Below, one piece after another: positions 46,283 through 56,090 of a DNA stretch of 64,000 nt. Position numbers and translations under genes: made by a program. Position 1 is the first letter of the stretch; every line of letters starts with the position of its first letter. This stretch comes from Phytopseudomonas dryadis (lineage in GTDB: Bacteria > Pseudomonadota > Gammaproteobacteria > Pseudomonadales > Pseudomonadaceae). The notes under the pieces are model-generated. The model saw only the letters and a program-made list of their open reading frames with translations. It searched no databases and was not told the origin of the DNA. The DNA is taken from positions 62,001-126,000 of the forward strand of contig NZ_QJUM01000015.1 of NCBI RefSeq assembly GCF_004327355.1, in the 5' to 3' direction.

Positions 46283-47257
46283 ATGTCATCTATAAATAAG
46301 CAGGCCATCCAGTTAAGTGCCGAGGTGCCGTCCGATCTGGGCGGCCAACGCCTCGATCAAGTCGCCGCCCAGCTGTTCGCCGAGCACTCGCGCTCGCGCC
46401 TGTCCGCCTGGATCAAGGAGGGGCTGCTGACCGTCGATGGCCAGGCCGTGCGCCCGCGCGACATCGTCCATGGCGGTGCCGTGCTGGCGTTGTCCGCCGA
46501 GCAGGAAGCCCAGGGCGAGTGGATAGCCCAGGACATCGAGCTGAACATCGTCTACGAGGACGAGCAGATCCTGGTGATCGACAAGCCGGCCGGCCTGGTG
46601 GTGCACCCGGCCGCCGGACACGCCGATGGCACGCTGCTCAATGCCTTGCTGCACCACGTGCCCGACATCGTCAACGTGCCGCGCGCCGGCATCGTGCACC
46701 GGCTGGACAAGGACACCACCGGCCTGATGGTGGTGGCCAAGACCATCGAGGCGCAGACCCGCCTGGTCGATCAGTTGCAGAAGCGTACGGTCAGCCGTAT
46801 CTACGAATGCATCGTGATTGGCGTGATCACCGCCGGCGGCAAGATCGACGCGCCCATCGGCCGCAGTTCCTCGCAACGCCAGCGCATGGCCGTCACCGAC
46901 GGCGGCAAGCCGGCGGTCAGCCATTACCGTGTGCTCGAGCGCTTCCGCTCGCACACCCACACTCGGGTCAAGCTGGAGACCGGACGCACGCACCAGATCC
47001 GTGTGCACATGAGCCACGTCGGCTATCCGCTGGTCGGCGATCCGGTGTATGGCGGGCGCTTCCGCATTCCGCCGGCCGCCAGCCCGACCCTGGTGCAGAG
47101 CCTCAAGGCGTTTCCGCGCCAGGCGTTGCACGCCCGCTTCCTCGAACTGGATCATCCCATCAGCGGCCAGCGCATGAAGTGGGAGTCGCCGTTGCCGGAC
47201 GACCTGGTCTGGTTGCTGAGCCTGTTGCGTCAGGACCGCGAGGCGTTCATCGGGTGA
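46283..47257 (+). CDS. rluD: 23S rRNA pseudouridine(1911/1915/1917) synthase
   Basis: 324 residues from the ATG at 46283. N-terminal S4 domain ([33 protein letters not shown]), then the RluA-family catalytic segment [19 protein letters not shown] with the catalytic Asp, and [28 protein letters not shown]. Modifies helix 69 of 23S rRNA. Its stop overlaps the pgeF GTG start (GTGA). Divergent from bamD, a conserved arrangement. Confidence 0.96.
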   Translation: MSSINKQAIQLSAEVPSDLGGQRLDQVAAQLFAEHSRSRLSAWIKEGLLTVDGQAVRPRDIVHGGAVLALSAEQEAQGEWIAQDIELNIVYEDEQILVIDKPAGLVVHPAAGHADGTLLNALLHHVPDIVNVPRAGIVHRLDKDTTGLMVVAKTIEAQTRLVDQLQKRTVSRIYECIVIGVITAGGKIDAPIGRSSSQRQRMAVTDGGKPAVSHYRVLERFRSHTHTRVKLETGRTHQIRVHMSHVGYPLVGDPVYGGRFRIPPAASPTLVQSLKAFPRQALHARFLELDHPISGQRMKWESPLPDDLVWLLSLLRQDREAFIG

Positions 47258-47994
47258 GCAGCCGTGCCCATGACTGGTTGACGCCGCAATGGCCCGCGCC
47301 CGCCTGGGTGCGCGCCTGCATCACCACCCGCGCAGGCGGTGTCAGCGTCGCCCCCTATGACAGTTTCAACCTCGCCGAGCATGTCGAGGACGATCCCGTG
47401 GCGGTGGCCAAGAACCGTGAGCGGCTGTTGAGTCAGCTGGGCTGTCGGCCCGCCTGGCTGCAGCAGGTGCACGGTGTCGCTGTCGCCCAGGCCGATTCGG
47501 ACGCGCTGGCGGAGGCCGACGCCAGTTGGACGGCCACGCCGGGCATCGCCTGTACGGTGTTGACCGCCGACTGCCTGCCGGTGCTGTTCTGCGACCGCGC
47601 CGGCAGCCGTGTCGCGGCCGCCCATGCCGGTTGGCGCGGGCTGGCCGGCGGTGTGCTGGAAAGCACGCTCGATGCCCTGGACATCGCCGCGGACGACACC
47701 CTGGTATGGCTCGGCCCGGCGATCGGGCCGCAGGCCTTCGAGGTCGGCTTCGAAGTGCGCGAGGCCTTCGTGGCCAACGATCCGCAGGCGGCCAGTGCCT
47801 TCGTGCCGAGTGTCAATGACGGGCGCTGCATGGCGGATATCTACCAGCTGGCGCGTCTGCGCCTGGCGGCACGGGGTATCACCGCGGTGTACGGCGGGGG
47901 CTTCTGCACGGTCAACGACCCGCGTTTCTATTCCTACCGTCGCGCGGCGCAGACCGGACGCTTCGCCTCGCTGATCTGGCTGGCGGATCGCTGA
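47254..47994 (+). CDS. pgeF: YfiH/PgeF family polyphenol oxidase-like protein (GTG start)
   Basis: 246 residues from GTG at 47254, overlapping the rluD stop by 4 bp. Family motifs: TTRAGGVSVAPYDSFNLAEHV, LQQVHG (His ligand), TADCLPVLFCD (Cys ligand) and AAAHAGWRGLAGGV (His ligand). The family has been described as removing wrong residues from peptidoglycan precursors and as a purine nucleoside phosphorylase. It is cytoplasmic. In E. coli it also follows rluD. Confidence 0.92.
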   Translation: MSSRAHDWLTPQWPAPAWVRACITTRAGGVSVAPYDSFNLAEHVEDDPVAVAKNRERLLSQLGCRPAWLQQVHGVAVAQADSDALAEADASWTATPGIACTVLTADCLPVLFCDRAGSRVAAAHAGWRGLAGGVLESTLDALDIAADDTLVWLGPAIGPQAFEVGFEVREAFVANDPQAASAFVPSVNDGRCMADIYQLARLRLAARGITAVYGGGFCTVNDPRFYSYRRAAQTGRFASLIWLADR

Positions 47995-48000
47995 CTTCTG

Positions 48001-48091
48001 GTAGGAGCTGCGCCCCCGCAGCGAATGGCGTGAGCGGCGCCTGTGTCGTGGGATGGCCGCCATCGCTTCGCCCCGAGGTCGGGGCTCCTAC
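48001..48091. repeat. Pseudomonad REP-type element
   Basis: 91-bp copy from GTAGGAGCTGCGCCCCCGC to GGGGCTCCTAC, with inverted GATGGCCGCC. It starts 6 bp after the pgeF stop. Confidence 0.88.
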
Positions 48092-48117
48092 AGGGCGGTG
48101 GTGCAGACGCTTGGCTC

Positions 48118-48305
48118 ATAGCCCGGGTCGAGAACGTAGGGTGGACAACGCTCTTTTTGCCCACCATTGCGATCGTAAAGCGGTGGACGGATCGGGCCGC
48201 GCAGGCAAGCGTCGTCCACCCTACGACTTGGCCTCGCCCGCAAGCGGGCTCCTGGCAGCCTGAGGCTTCGGCATCGTAGCCCGGGTCGAGCGAAGCGATA
48301 CCCGG
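48118..48305. repeat. Mosaic of palindromic repeats upstream of clpB
   Basis: Two partial GTAGCCCGGGTCGAG elements (48120 and 48277) flank a separate inverted repeat whose arms, 48136-48152 and 48208-48224, start GTAGGGTGGACAACGCT and match at 16 of 17 positions. Different repeat families appear inserted into each other in the pgeF-clpB gap. Confidence 0.75.
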
Positions 48306-48356
48306 GCGCCGGGCGCGCTCATCCTGGCTACCCTGACCTCCATCAAAACCTTGCCG

Positions 48357-48384
48357 CTTGAAACCCGCACAATCGGCCTCATCT
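48357..48384 (+). promoter_or_regulatory. Sigma-32 heat-shock promoter of clpB
   Basis: CTTGAAA, 13-base spacer, CCTCATCT (one mismatch to CCCCATNT). Transcription would start near 48391, about 70 bp before the clpB ATG. Confidence 0.8.
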
Positions 48385-48459
48385 ATTCTCCATCTCGGCA
48401 GGTTATGGTTTCAGGCGCACGCACCGCGCCGGCCTGCTCTTTACAGGAAGGATGACGCC

Positions 48460-51024
48460 ATGCGAATCGACCGTTTGACCAGCAAGCTGCAACTTGCGCT
48501 TTCCGACGCCCAGTCCCTGGCCGTCGGCCACGACCACGCCGCCATCGAGCCGCTGCACCTGATGCAGGCGCTGCTCGATCAGCAGGGTGGCTCGATCAGG
48601 CCGCTGCTGATGCAGGTGGGCTTCGATGTGAACAGCTTGCGCCAGGCCTTGAGCAAGGAGCTCGATCACCTGGCCAAGATCCAGAATCCGACCGGTGACG
48701 TGAACCTGTCCCAGGATCTGGCGCGCCTGCTCAATCAGGCCGACCGTCTGTCGCAACAGAAGGGCGATCAGTTCATCTCCAGCGAACTGGTTCTGCTCGC
48801 CGCCATGGACGAGAACACCAAGCTGGGCAAGTTGCTGCTCGGCCAGGGCGTGAGCCGCAAGGCGCTGGAAAACGCGGTCAATAACCTGCGTGGCGGCGAT
48901 GCGGTCAACGACCCCAACGTCGAGGAGTCGCGCCAGGCCCTGGACAAGTACACCGTCGACCTGACCAAGCGCGCCGAAGAGGGCAAGCTGGATCCGGTGA
49001 TCGGCCGTGACGACGAGATTCGCCGCACCATTCAGGTTCTGCAGCGGCGCACCAAGAACAACCCGGTGCTGATCGGCGAACCCGGCGTGGGCAAGACCGC
49101 CATCGCCGAAGGCCTGGCTCAGCGCATCGTCAACGGCGAGGTGCCCGACGGCCTTAAAGACAAGCGGCTGCTGTCCCTGGACATGGGCTCGCTGATCGCC
49201 GGGGCCAAGTTCCGCGGCGAGTTCGAGGAGCGCCTCAAGGCGGTACTCAACGAGCTGTCCAAGCAGGAAGGCCGCATCATCCTGTTCATCGACGAACTGC
49301 ACACCATGGTCGGCGCCGGCAAGGCCGAGGGCGCCATGGACGCCGGCAACATGCTCAAGCCGTCGCTGGCGCGTGGCGAGCTGCATTGCGTGGGCGCCAC
49401 CACCCTGGACGAGTACCGTCAGTTCATCGAGAAGGACGCCGCCCTGGAGCGGCGCTTCCAGAAGGTGCTGGTCGACGAGCCCAGCGAGGAAGACACCATC
49501 GCCATCCTGCGCGGCCTCAAGGAGCGCTACGAGGTGCATCACAAGGTGGCGATCACCGATGGCGCGATCATCGCCGCGGCCAAGCTCAGCCATCGCTATA
49601 TCACCGACCGCCAGTTGCCGGACAAGGCCATCGACCTGATCGACGAGGCGGCCAGCCGCATCCGCATGGAGATCGACTCCAAGCCGGAAGTGCTCGACCG
49701 CCTCGACCGGCGGCTGATCCAGCTCAAGGTCGAGGCCCAGGCGCTGAAGAAGGAAGAGGACGAAGCGGCGAAGAAGCGTCTGGCCAAGCTGAACGACGAC
49801 ATCGCCAAGCTGGAGAAGGAGTACGCCGACCTCGAGGAAATCTGGAAATCGGAAAAGGCCGAAGTGCAGGGCTCGGCGCAGATTCAGCAGAAGATCGAAC
49901 AGTCCCGCACCGAACTGGAAGCGGCGCGGCGCAAGGGCGACCTGAACCGCATGGCCGAGCTGCAGTACGGCGTGATTCCGGATCTGGAGCGCAGCCTGCA
50001 GATGGTCGACCAGCACGGCAAGACCGAGAACCAGTTGCTGCGCAGCAAGGTGACCGAGGAGGAGATTGCCGAGGTCGTCTCCAAATGGACCGGTATTCCG
50101 GTGTCGAAGATGCTCGAGGGCGAGCGCGACAAGCTGCTGAAGATGGAAACGTTGCTGCATCAGCGCGTCATCGGTCAGGACGAAGCCGTGGTCGCCGTGG
50201 CCAACGCCGTGCGCCGCTCGCGCGCCGGCCTGTCGGACCCCAATCGGCCCAGCGGCTCGTTCCTGTTCCTCGGCCCGACCGGCGTCGGCAAGACCGAGCT
50301 GTGCAAGGCGTTGGCGGAATTCCTCTTCGACACCGAAGAGGCGCTGGTGCGCATCGACATGTCCGAGTTCATGGAGAAGCACTCGGTGGCGCGTCTGATC
50401 GGTGCGCCGCCCGGCTACGTGGGCTATGAGGAGGGCGGTTACCTGACCGAGGCGGTACGCCGCAAACCCTACTCGGTGGTGCTGATGGACGAGGTGGAGA
50501 AGGCCCATCCGGATGTGTTCAACGTGCTGTTGCAGGTGCTCGAGGATGGCCGCCTGACCGACAGCCACGGGCGTACCGTGGACTTCAAGAACACGGTGAT
50601 CGTCATGACCTCCAACCTCGGCTCGGCGCAGATCCAGGAACTGGTCGGCGACCGTGAGGCGCAGCGCGCTGCGGTGATGGATGCGGTGGGAAGCCACTTC
50701 CGTCCGGAGTTCGTCAACCGTATCGACGAGGTGGTGGTGTTCGAGCCCCTGGCTCGCGAGCAGATCGCCGGTATCGCGCGTATCCAGCTGTCGCGTCTGT
50801 TGCAGCGTCTGGCCGAGCGCGAGTTGAGCCTGCAGCTATCCGACGAGGCCATGGACAAGCTGATCGCCGTGGGCTACGACCCGGTCTATGGCGCGCGGCC
50901 GCTGAAACGGGCGATCCAGCGCTGGATCGAGAACCCCTTGGCGCAGATGATCCTCGCCGGCAAGTTCGCCCCGGGCAGCACCGTGTCCGGTACCGTCGAG
51001 GGCGACGAGATCGTCTTCGCCTGA
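48460..51024 (+). CDS. clpB: ATP-dependent disaggregase ClpB
   Basis: 854 residues from the ATG at 48460 ([23 protein letters not shown]). N-terminal Clp repeat domain, first AAA+ domain with GEPGVGKT at 206-213, a coiled-coil middle domain (about 410-525, with the [19 protein letters not shown] stretch), second AAA+ domain with GPTGVGKT at 605-612, and the C-terminal domain. It rescues aggregated proteins with DnaK. The sigma-32 promoter upstream fits. The frame open to 48358 crosses the promoter. Confidence 0.97.
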   Translation: MRIDRLTSKLQLALSDAQSLAVGHDHAAIEPLHLMQALLDQQGGSIRPLLMQVGFDVNSLRQALSKELDHLAKIQNPTGDVNLSQDLARLLNQADRLSQQKGDQFISSELVLLAAMDENTKLGKLLLGQGVSRKALENAVNNLRGGDAVNDPNVEESRQALDKYTVDLTKRAEEGKLDPVIGRDDEIRRTIQVLQRRTKNNPVLIGEPGVGKTAIAEGLAQRIVNGEVPDGLKDKRLLSLDMGSLIAGAKFRGEFEERLKAVLNELSKQEGRIILFIDELHTMVGAGKAEGAMDAGNMLKPSLARGELHCVGATTLDEYRQFIEKDAALERRFQKVLVDEPSEEDTIAILRGLKERYEVHHKVAITDGAIIAAAKLSHRYITDRQLPDKAIDLIDEAASRIRMEIDSKPEVLDRLDRRLIQLKVEAQALKKEEDEAAKKRLAKLNDDIAKLEKEYADLEEIWKSEKAEVQGSAQIQQKIEQSRTELEAARRKGDLNRMAELQYGVIPDLERSLQMVDQHGKTENQLLRSKVTEEEIAEVVSKWTGIPVSKMLEGERDKLLKMETLLHQRVIGQDEAVVAVANAVRRSRAGLSDPNRPSGSFLFLGPTGVGKTELCKALAEFLFDTEEALVRIDMSEFMEKHSVARLIGAPPGYVGYEEGGYLTEAVRRKPYSVVLMDEVEKAHPDVFNVLLQVLEDGRLTDSHGRTVDFKNTVIVMTSNLGSAQIQELVGDREAQRAAVMDAVGSHFRPEFVNRIDEVVVFEPLAREQIAGIARIQLSRLLQRLAERELSLQLSDEAMDKLIAVGYDPVYGARPLKRAIQRWIENPLAQMILAGKFAPGSTVSGTVEGDEIVFA

Positions 51025-51045
51025 CGTTTGCGGCAACGGCAAGAC

Positions 51046-51079
51046 AAACGGCCGGTGTGAGCGATCACACCGGCCGTTT
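51046..51079 (+). terminator. Terminator hairpin after clpB
   Basis: A perfect 15-bp inverted repeat, AAACGGCCGGTGTGA with TCACACCGGCCGTTT around a GCGA loop, 21 bp after the clpB stop. The T-run is short (TTT). Confidence 0.8.
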
Positions 51080-51111
51080 CGTTACCGGAGTTGCGGTGAG
51101 CCATCGTTCGG

Positions 51112-51545
51112 GTAGGAGCGCCGACCTCGGCGCGATGCGAATGCGGCCATCGCGCAGAATCCGCATCGTGGCCGCTATTCGCCGCGGGGTCGCGGCTCCT
51201 ACGGGTCCGCGGTAAATCATCGTTCGGGTAGGAGCGTCGACCTCGGCGCGATACGATCGTGGCCATCCCGCAACGTCGCGTCACGGCCACCGTTCGCCGA
51301 GGGGGCGCGGCTCCTACAGCGTCGCGGCAAACCACCAACCGGGTAGGAGCGCCGACCTCGGCGCGATGCGGTCGTGGCCATCCCGCAACGCCGCGTCGCG
51401 GCCACCAATCGCCGCGGGGGCGCGGCTCCTACAGCGTCGCGGCAAACCACCAACCGGGTAGGAGCGTCGACCTCGGCGCGATGCGGTCGTGGCCATCCCG
51501 CAAAACCGTGTCACGGCCACCAACCGACCGCGGGTTCTCGGCAAA
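51112..51545. repeat. Tandem array of four 115-bp REP units
   Basis: Units begin at 51112, 51228, 51343 and 51458 (periods 116, 115, 115), each starting GTAGGAGCG and containing CTCGGCGCGATGCG, GTGGCCAT and a closing GGCTCCTAC. The last unit lacks the closing arm. Each unit can fold on itself. Open frames across the array are products of the periodicity. Confidence 0.9.
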
Positions 51546-51566
51546 CCCTCGTCCCGTCCTGCAGCC

Positions 51567-51639
51567 CGTAGCCTGGGTCGAGCGCAGCGATACCCAGGGC
51601 GCGACCTCCCGGGTGTCGCTGCGCTCGACTCGGGCTACG
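51567..51639. repeat. Palindromic repeat (GTAGCCTGGGTCGAG type)
   Basis: CGTAGCCTGGGTCGAGCGCAGCGA pairs with TCGCTGCGCTCGACTCGGGCTACG around TACCCAGGGCGCGACCTCCCGGGTG. It ends 18 bp before the stop of the lipoprotein gene on the minus strand and may act as its terminator. Confidence 0.8.
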
Positions 51640-51656
51640 ACGCTGGGTTTCCACAG

Positions 51657-52298
51657 CTAGCGGGGCGTTTCGGGGCTGCCGGTGCCGGGCGCATTGCGCT
51701 GGCCCTGTTCCACCACCCAGTCGATCAACTGGCGCGCGATCTGGTCGTTGGCCACGCCAAACGTCTTCACCACGGCGCCCACCGAGGTATCGCCGGCGAT
51801 CTGGCGCACCTCGAAGCGGCGGCTGGCGAGTATCCGCTGGTTGCCGGCCTGCACCAGGCGCGCGTCGAGCAGGATGTGCACTTCCGGGCGGCCGTTGCGG
51901 TACTCGCTCTGGAAGGCACGCAGGTCGCTGCTCAGTTCCAGATCGGCCTGCATGCGGCCATCATCGCTACTCACCGCGCCGACCCGGCCATCGTCGAGGA
52001 ACGCGCCGATCAGGCGGTCGCGAAACAGCGCCGGCGCCCGGTCGCTCCAGCGCGCGCCCTGGTAGGCGCTGATCAGGTCGCCTTCGGGCAGCACGGCGAT
52101 GCGTGGGCTGTCGAGCAACTGGCTGCTCTGCGGCCTGTTCACCCGTAGCGACCAGTCCACGCCGGGCGTATCGGCCGAGCGCACCGGCAGGTTCGTCGGC
52201 AGCAGGTAGACATTCAGGGGTTCACCCCTGGGCAGAACCGAACAGGCGCCGAGCAGGCTGAGCAGCAGCATGAGGCCGATGGGAGCGAGGCGTTTCAT
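51657..52298 (-). CDS. ABC-type transport auxiliary lipoprotein (PqiC-like)
   Basis: 213 residues. Lipoprotein signal MKRLAPIGLMLLLSLLGAC with lipobox LLGAC. The mature part has NVYLLPTNLPV, DSPRIAVLPEGDLISAYQGARWSDRAPALFRDRLIGAFLDDG and LDARLVQAGNQRILASRRFEV, matching the auxiliary lipoproteins encoded with Mce transporters. It would sit in the outer membrane and meet the periplasmic MCE protein. Last gene of the four-gene operon; it overlaps the MCE gene by 4 bp. Confidence 0.88.
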   Translation of the reverse strand: MKRLAPIGLMLLLSLLGACSVLPRGEPLNVYLLPTNLPVRSADTPGVDWSLRVNRPQSSQLLDSPRIAVLPEGDLISAYQGARWSDRAPALFRDRLIGAFLDDGRVGAVSSDDGRMQADLELSSDLRAFQSEYRNGRPEVHILLDARLVQAGNQRILASRRFEVRQIAGDTSVGAVVKTFGVANDQIARQLIDWVVEQGQRNAPGTGSPETPR

Positions 52299-53212
52299 GG
52301 TTGGAACTCCTTGATGCTGTCGCTACGCAGCAGGTAGCCGGCGGGGTCTTCCTCCAGGCGTCGCGAGAACGAGCGCAGCGAACCGAGGGTGTCGCGCAGT
52401 TCGTTGATCGCCGGGCCCAGTTCGCCGATGCCCTGCATGCCGCCCTCGAGCGCGGCGCGGTTGTCCTGCAGCAGGCGTTCGATATTGCTGCTGCTGCGCT
52501 CCAGCGAGCTCATCAGGCGTTCGGCGCTGTCGAAGGCTTCGCGACCCTGGCCCTCGAACAACTGGTTGGCGTTGTGCATCAGCGTCGCTGCCTCGCGCCC
52601 GGCGGCGCTCATCTGCGCCAGGGCCTCGCGCAGTTCGTCACGCTGTTCGGCAACGCTGGCGGTGATCTGCTCGAGGTTGCGCAGCGTCTGGGCGACGTTC
52701 TGCGAATTCTCGCGGGAGAACATGGCGTTGGCGCGGTTGAGCAGGCGGGTGACGCTGACCATGAGATCCTCGCCGTTGGCCATCAGCCGCGACAGCGGCG
52801 AGCGGTCGGCGACGATGATCGGCAGGTCGCCTTTGCTGCTCTTGAGCAGCGGACTCTCCGGGGTGCCGCCATGCAACTGGATGACCGCGCCACCGGTGAT
52901 GTTGGTGATGGTCAGGCGCGCGCGGGTATCTTCCTTGATCGGTGTGGCGCTGGCGATGCGGATGGTCGCATGCACCTTGCGCGGGTCGTTGCGGTCGAGC
53001 GTCAGGCTGGTCACGTCACCCACCTTGATGCCGCTGTACTGCACCGCGCTGCCCTGGGACAGGCCACTGACCGCTTCGGTGAAGATCACCTCGTAGTGGT
53101 TGAATTCATTGTCGGCGCTGGACTTGCCCAGCCACAGGGCGAACAGCAGGATGGCGCTGACGATCACCACGGTGAACAGGCCGATCAGCACGTGATGGGC
53201 ACGCGGTTCCAT
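52295..53212 (-). CDS. MlaD/Mce-domain periplasmic lipid-binding protein
   Basis: 305 residues. One N-terminal membrane anchor (HHVLIGLFTVVIVSAILLFALWLG), an MCE domain (NHYEVIFTEAVSGLSQGSAVQYSGIKVGDV, LTITNITGGAVIQLHGG), then a long helical tail (about 160-290) that may form a tube or needle. It binds lipids between the membranes. Between the ATPase and lipoprotein genes with no gaps, so a single operon. Confidence 0.92.
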   Translation of the reverse strand: MEPRAHHVLIGLFTVVIVSAILLFALWLGKSSADNEFNHYEVIFTEAVSGLSQGSAVQYSGIKVGDVTSLTLDRNDPRKVHATIRIASATPIKEDTRARLTITNITGGAVIQLHGGTPESPLLKSSKGDLPIIVADRSPLSRLMANGEDLMVSVTRLLNRANAMFSRENSQNVAQTLRNLEQITASVAEQRDELREALAQMSAAGREAATLMHNANQLFEGQGREAFDSAERLMSSLERSSSNIERLLQDNRAALEGGMQGIGELGPAINELRDTLGSLRSFSRRLEEDPAGYLLRSDSIKEFQP

Positions 53213-54019
53213 TCATATACTCCCTAGGGTCTGTTGACGTTGCTGTACGCCAGTGGCGGCCTGTTCGGCCGCGCGTCCGCGCGGGCCATGAAAATAATCG
53301 CGAATCCAAGGGTCGTCGGTGGCGGCGACCACCTCCAGGCGGTCGGCGACCAGTACCCGTTTCTGCGACAGCACCGCGACCCGATCACACAGGGTGTACA
53401 GCGTATCCAGGTCGTGGGTGACCAGGAACACGCTGAGACCGAGGGCATCGCGCAGGGTGCGGATCAGTTGGTCGAAGGCGGCGGCGCCGATGGGGTCGAG
53501 TCCGGCGGTGGGCTCGTCGAGGAACAGGATGTCCGGCTCCAGCGCCAGCGCCCGGGCCAGGGCCGCGCGCTTGACCATGCCGCCGGAGAGTTCGGTCGGG
53601 TACTTGTCGCCGGCATGGCTCGGCAGGCCGACCAGCGCCACCTTGACCTCGGCCAGGCGTTCGGCCGAGGCCCGGCTGAGGCCGGCATGTTCGATCAGCG
53701 GCAGGGCGATGTTCTCCAGCACCGTCAGCGAGGAGAACAGTGCGCCGCGCTGGTAGAGCACGCCGAAGCGCCGTTCCATCCGCGAGCGCCGCTCGGCCGG
53801 CAGCTCCAGCAATTGCTCGCCGAACACCTTGACCGTGCCGGCGTTGGCCTGGCGCAGGCCGACGATGGTGCGCAGCAATACCGACTTGCCGGTGCCCGAC
53901 CCGCCGACCACCCCGAGCACTTCGCCGCGGTACAGGTCGAGATTCAGGTGCTGGTGCACCACTTGCTGGCCGAAGCGATTGGTCAGGTCGCGTACCTCGA
54001 TGATCGCTTCGCCCGTCAC
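53213..54019 (-). CDS. ABC transporter ATP-binding protein, MlaF type (GTG start)
   Basis: 268 residues from GTG at 54019, overlapping the permease stop by 4 bp. Walker A GGSGTGKS, signature LSGGMVKRAALARAL, Walker B ILFLDEPTAGLDP and H-loop THDLDTL. Powers the Mce lipid transporter. The last residues (QQRQQTLGSI) are encoded partly by sequence identical to the end of the MITE at 59554, so the C-terminus may be altered from the ancestral form. Confidence 0.93.
   Translation of the reverse strand: MTGEAIIEVRDLTNRFGQQVVHQHLNLDLYRGEVLGVVGGSGTGKSVLLRTIVGLRQANAGTVKVFGEQLLELPAERRSRMERRFGVLYQRGALFSSLTVLENIALPLIEHAGLSRASAERLAEVKVALVGLPSHAGDKYPTELSGGMVKRAALARALALEPDILFLDEPTAGLDPIGAAAFDQLIRTLRDALGLSVFLVTHDLDTLYTLCDRVAVLSQKRVLVADRLEVVAATDDPWIRDYFHGPRGRAAEQAATGVQQRQQTLGSI
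53225..53241. mobile_element. MITE-end remnant inside the 3' end of the ATPase gene
   Basis: TAGGGTCTGTTGACGTT matches the right terminal repeat (with TA) of the element at 59554-59900 over 17 of 17 bases, then diverges. No second end is seen nearby, so it may be a solo remnant after excision or deletion. Confidence 0.5.
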
Positions 54020-55158
54020 CAGCCCATCTCCATCAGGAACAGCGCGGCGACGGCATCCACCAGAATCACCACGAAAATCGACTGCACCACGCTGGAGGTG
54101 GTGCGCTCGCCCACCGAGCGCGCGCTGCCGGTGACCTTGAAGCCTTCCAGGCAGCCGATCACCGCGATCAGGAAGGCGAAGATCGGCGCCTTGAGCATGC
54201 CCACCAGAAAATGGTTGATGGGAATGTTCTCCTGGAAGATGGAGAGGAACATGGCCGGCGAGATATCCAGCGCCACCATGCACACCATGGCGCCGCCAGT
54301 GATGCCGCTGAGCATGGCGATGAAGGTCAGCAGCGGCAGAGCGATGAGCATGGCGAACACCCGGGGCAGCACCAGCAGTTCCATGGGGCTGAGGCCGAGG
54401 GTGCGGATCGCGTCGATTTCCTCGTTGGCTTTCATCGAGCCGATCTGCGCGGTAAAGGCGCTGGCGGTGCGGCCGGCCATGAGGATGGCGGTCAGCAGCA
54501 CGCCGAATTCGCGGAGGAAGGAGAAGGCCACCAGGTCGACGGTGTAGATGGTCGCACCGAAGTCGGCGAGGATGGTCGCGCCGAGAAAGGCCACCACCGC
54601 GCCGACCAGAAAGGTCAGCAGGGCGACGATGGGCACGGCGTTGAGACCGGTCTGTTCGAGATGGGACACCAGTGAGGTCATGCGCCAGCGGCGCGGATGC
54701 AGCAGCACCACGAACATGCTGCTCAGGGTCATGCCGACGAAACCCAGCAGCGCTCCGGCCTTGTGCCCGATGCCTTCCACCACTTCGCCGACGTGGCCGA
54801 AGAACTCGCGATGGGTGGAGTGGCTCGGGTGAGGCGGCGGCTCCGCCGCCTGCTGCATGGCCGTGCCGACGGTCTGCAGCAGGGCACGACGCTCGTCGCT
54901 GAGGTCGGCGGCTCCCGCTGCCAGCTCGGCTACCCGGGCGGCGCCAAGCAGCGCCACCAGCAGGCTGGCTCCGGCGGTATCCAGTGCGCCGAGTTCGCTG
55001 AGGTCGACCTGGGCGTCGGCGCCCAGGCGTGTACGCATTGCGTCGACCTGAGATTCGAGCCTGGCGTAGTGGGCGAGCGTCCAGTCGCCGCCGACGCGAA
55101 TGCCGGCGGCAGCCGCATGATCGGACGGGGGCAGGGTGATATAGGGCGCGGTCGTCAT
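54016..55158 (-). CDS. MlaE-type ABC permease with N-terminal STAS domain
   Basis: 380 residues from the ATG at 55158. Residues 1-110 look like a STAS domain (VDLSELGALDTAGASLLVALLGAARVAEL), the fold of MlaB, here fused to the permease. The permease part has the family core VGAVVAFLGATILADFGATIYTVDLVAFSFLREFGVLLTAILMAGRTASAFTAQIGSMKANEEIDAI and five or six membrane helices. First gene of the operon permease-ATPase-MCE-lipoprotein. Retrograde or anterograde lipid movement cannot be told from sequence. Confidence 0.92.
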   Translation of the reverse strand: MTTAPYITLPPSDHAAAAGIRVGGDWTLAHYARLESQVDAMRTRLGADAQVDLSELGALDTAGASLLVALLGAARVAELAAGAADLSDERRALLQTVGTAMQQAAEPPPHPSHSTHREFFGHVGEVVEGIGHKAGALLGFVGMTLSSMFVVLLHPRRWRMTSLVSHLEQTGLNAVPIVALLTFLVGAVVAFLGATILADFGATIYTVDLVAFSFLREFGVLLTAILMAGRTASAFTAQIGSMKANEEIDAIRTLGLSPMELLVLPRVFAMLIALPLLTFIAMLSGITGGAMVCMVALDISPAMFLSIFQENIPINHFLVGMLKAPIFAFLIAVIGCLEGFKVTGSARSVGERTTSSVVQSIFVVILVDAVAALFLMEMGW

Positions 55159-55442
55159 GGCCGACAGCTTACCGCTCAAACGCCCGTATGGAATAGCCGT
55201 GAGGCTTCTGCAATGGCCTGTTGCGCGTCGGCGCACGGTTTTTGTCTTGAGTGTGACGGAGAGTGAGGGCGTGTCGCTGCATGGGGCTGGCGTACCTGTA
55301 TGGCGTTATGTATCGACCCTCGTCGGTGCCGATCGGCTCGGATAAATCGTTACAGACGATGAGTGTCATCGCAAAGTCGTGTGGTTTCGCCGGTGGCGGT
55401 TGCTTAGCATGTCGGTCATCGCCATTGCTTTCAGGAGTTCCC

Positions 55443-56045
55443 ATGCATATCGACGAAGCCATCCGCAGCCGCCGCGCGGTGAAAAGCTACGATCCGGCCT
55501 TCACCCTCAGCGCCGAGGAGAAGAACGAGTTGCTGCAACTGGCACTGCTCGCGCCATCCGCCTTCAACCTGCAGCACGTACGTCTGGTCGAGGTCAGCGA
55601 TCCGGCGCTGCGCCAGCAGATCCGCGAAGTCGGCTGGGGCCAGGCGCAGATGACCGACGCCTCGATGCTGGTGGTGATCTGCGCCCAGCTCGACAGCTGG
55701 GAACGAAATGTAAACCGGGTCTGGGACGGAGCGCCAGTGGAAGTGCAGAAGTACATGGCCGGCGCCATCGACGCCTACTACCGCGACAAGCCACAGGTAC
55801 AGCGTGACGAGACCATGCGCAGCTGCGGCCTGATGGCGCAGACGCTGATGCTGGCGGCGCGTGGCAAGGGACTGGACTCCTGCCCCATGGACGGTTTCGA
55901 TTTCGACGCCGTTGGCAAACTGATCAACCTGCCGGCCAACCATGTGATCGGTCTGATGGTCGCCGTCGGCAAGAAGACCGTCGACGCCAAGCCGCGTATC
56001 GGCAAGCTGCCCTTCGACGAAGTGGTGATCCGCGACCGTTTCTGA
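55443..56045 (+). CDS. Nitroreductase family protein
   Basis: 200 residues from the ATG at 55443 (MHIDEAIRSRRAVKSYDPAF). FMN-binding family motifs: RSRRAVKSYD near the start, APSAFNLQHVRLVEV, and the C-terminal GLDSCPMDGFDFDAVGKLINLPANHVIGLMVAVGKK. It should reduce nitro compounds, quinones or similar using NAD(P)H. A good ribosome-binding site AGGAG precedes it. The 284-bp gap upstream shows no repeat or gene. Confidence 0.9.
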   Translation: MHIDEAIRSRRAVKSYDPAFTLSAEEKNELLQLALLAPSAFNLQHVRLVEVSDPALRQQIREVGWGQAQMTDASMLVVICAQLDSWERNVNRVWDGAPVEVQKYMAGAIDAYYRDKPQVQRDETMRSCGLMAQTLMLAARGKGLDSCPMDGFDFDAVGKLINLPANHVIGLMVAVGKKTVDAKPRIGKLPFDEVVIRDRF

Positions 56046-56090
56046 GTCGCTCGTTTGCCCTGAGGAGAGCGGCAGGCCCCTGAGGAGCCC

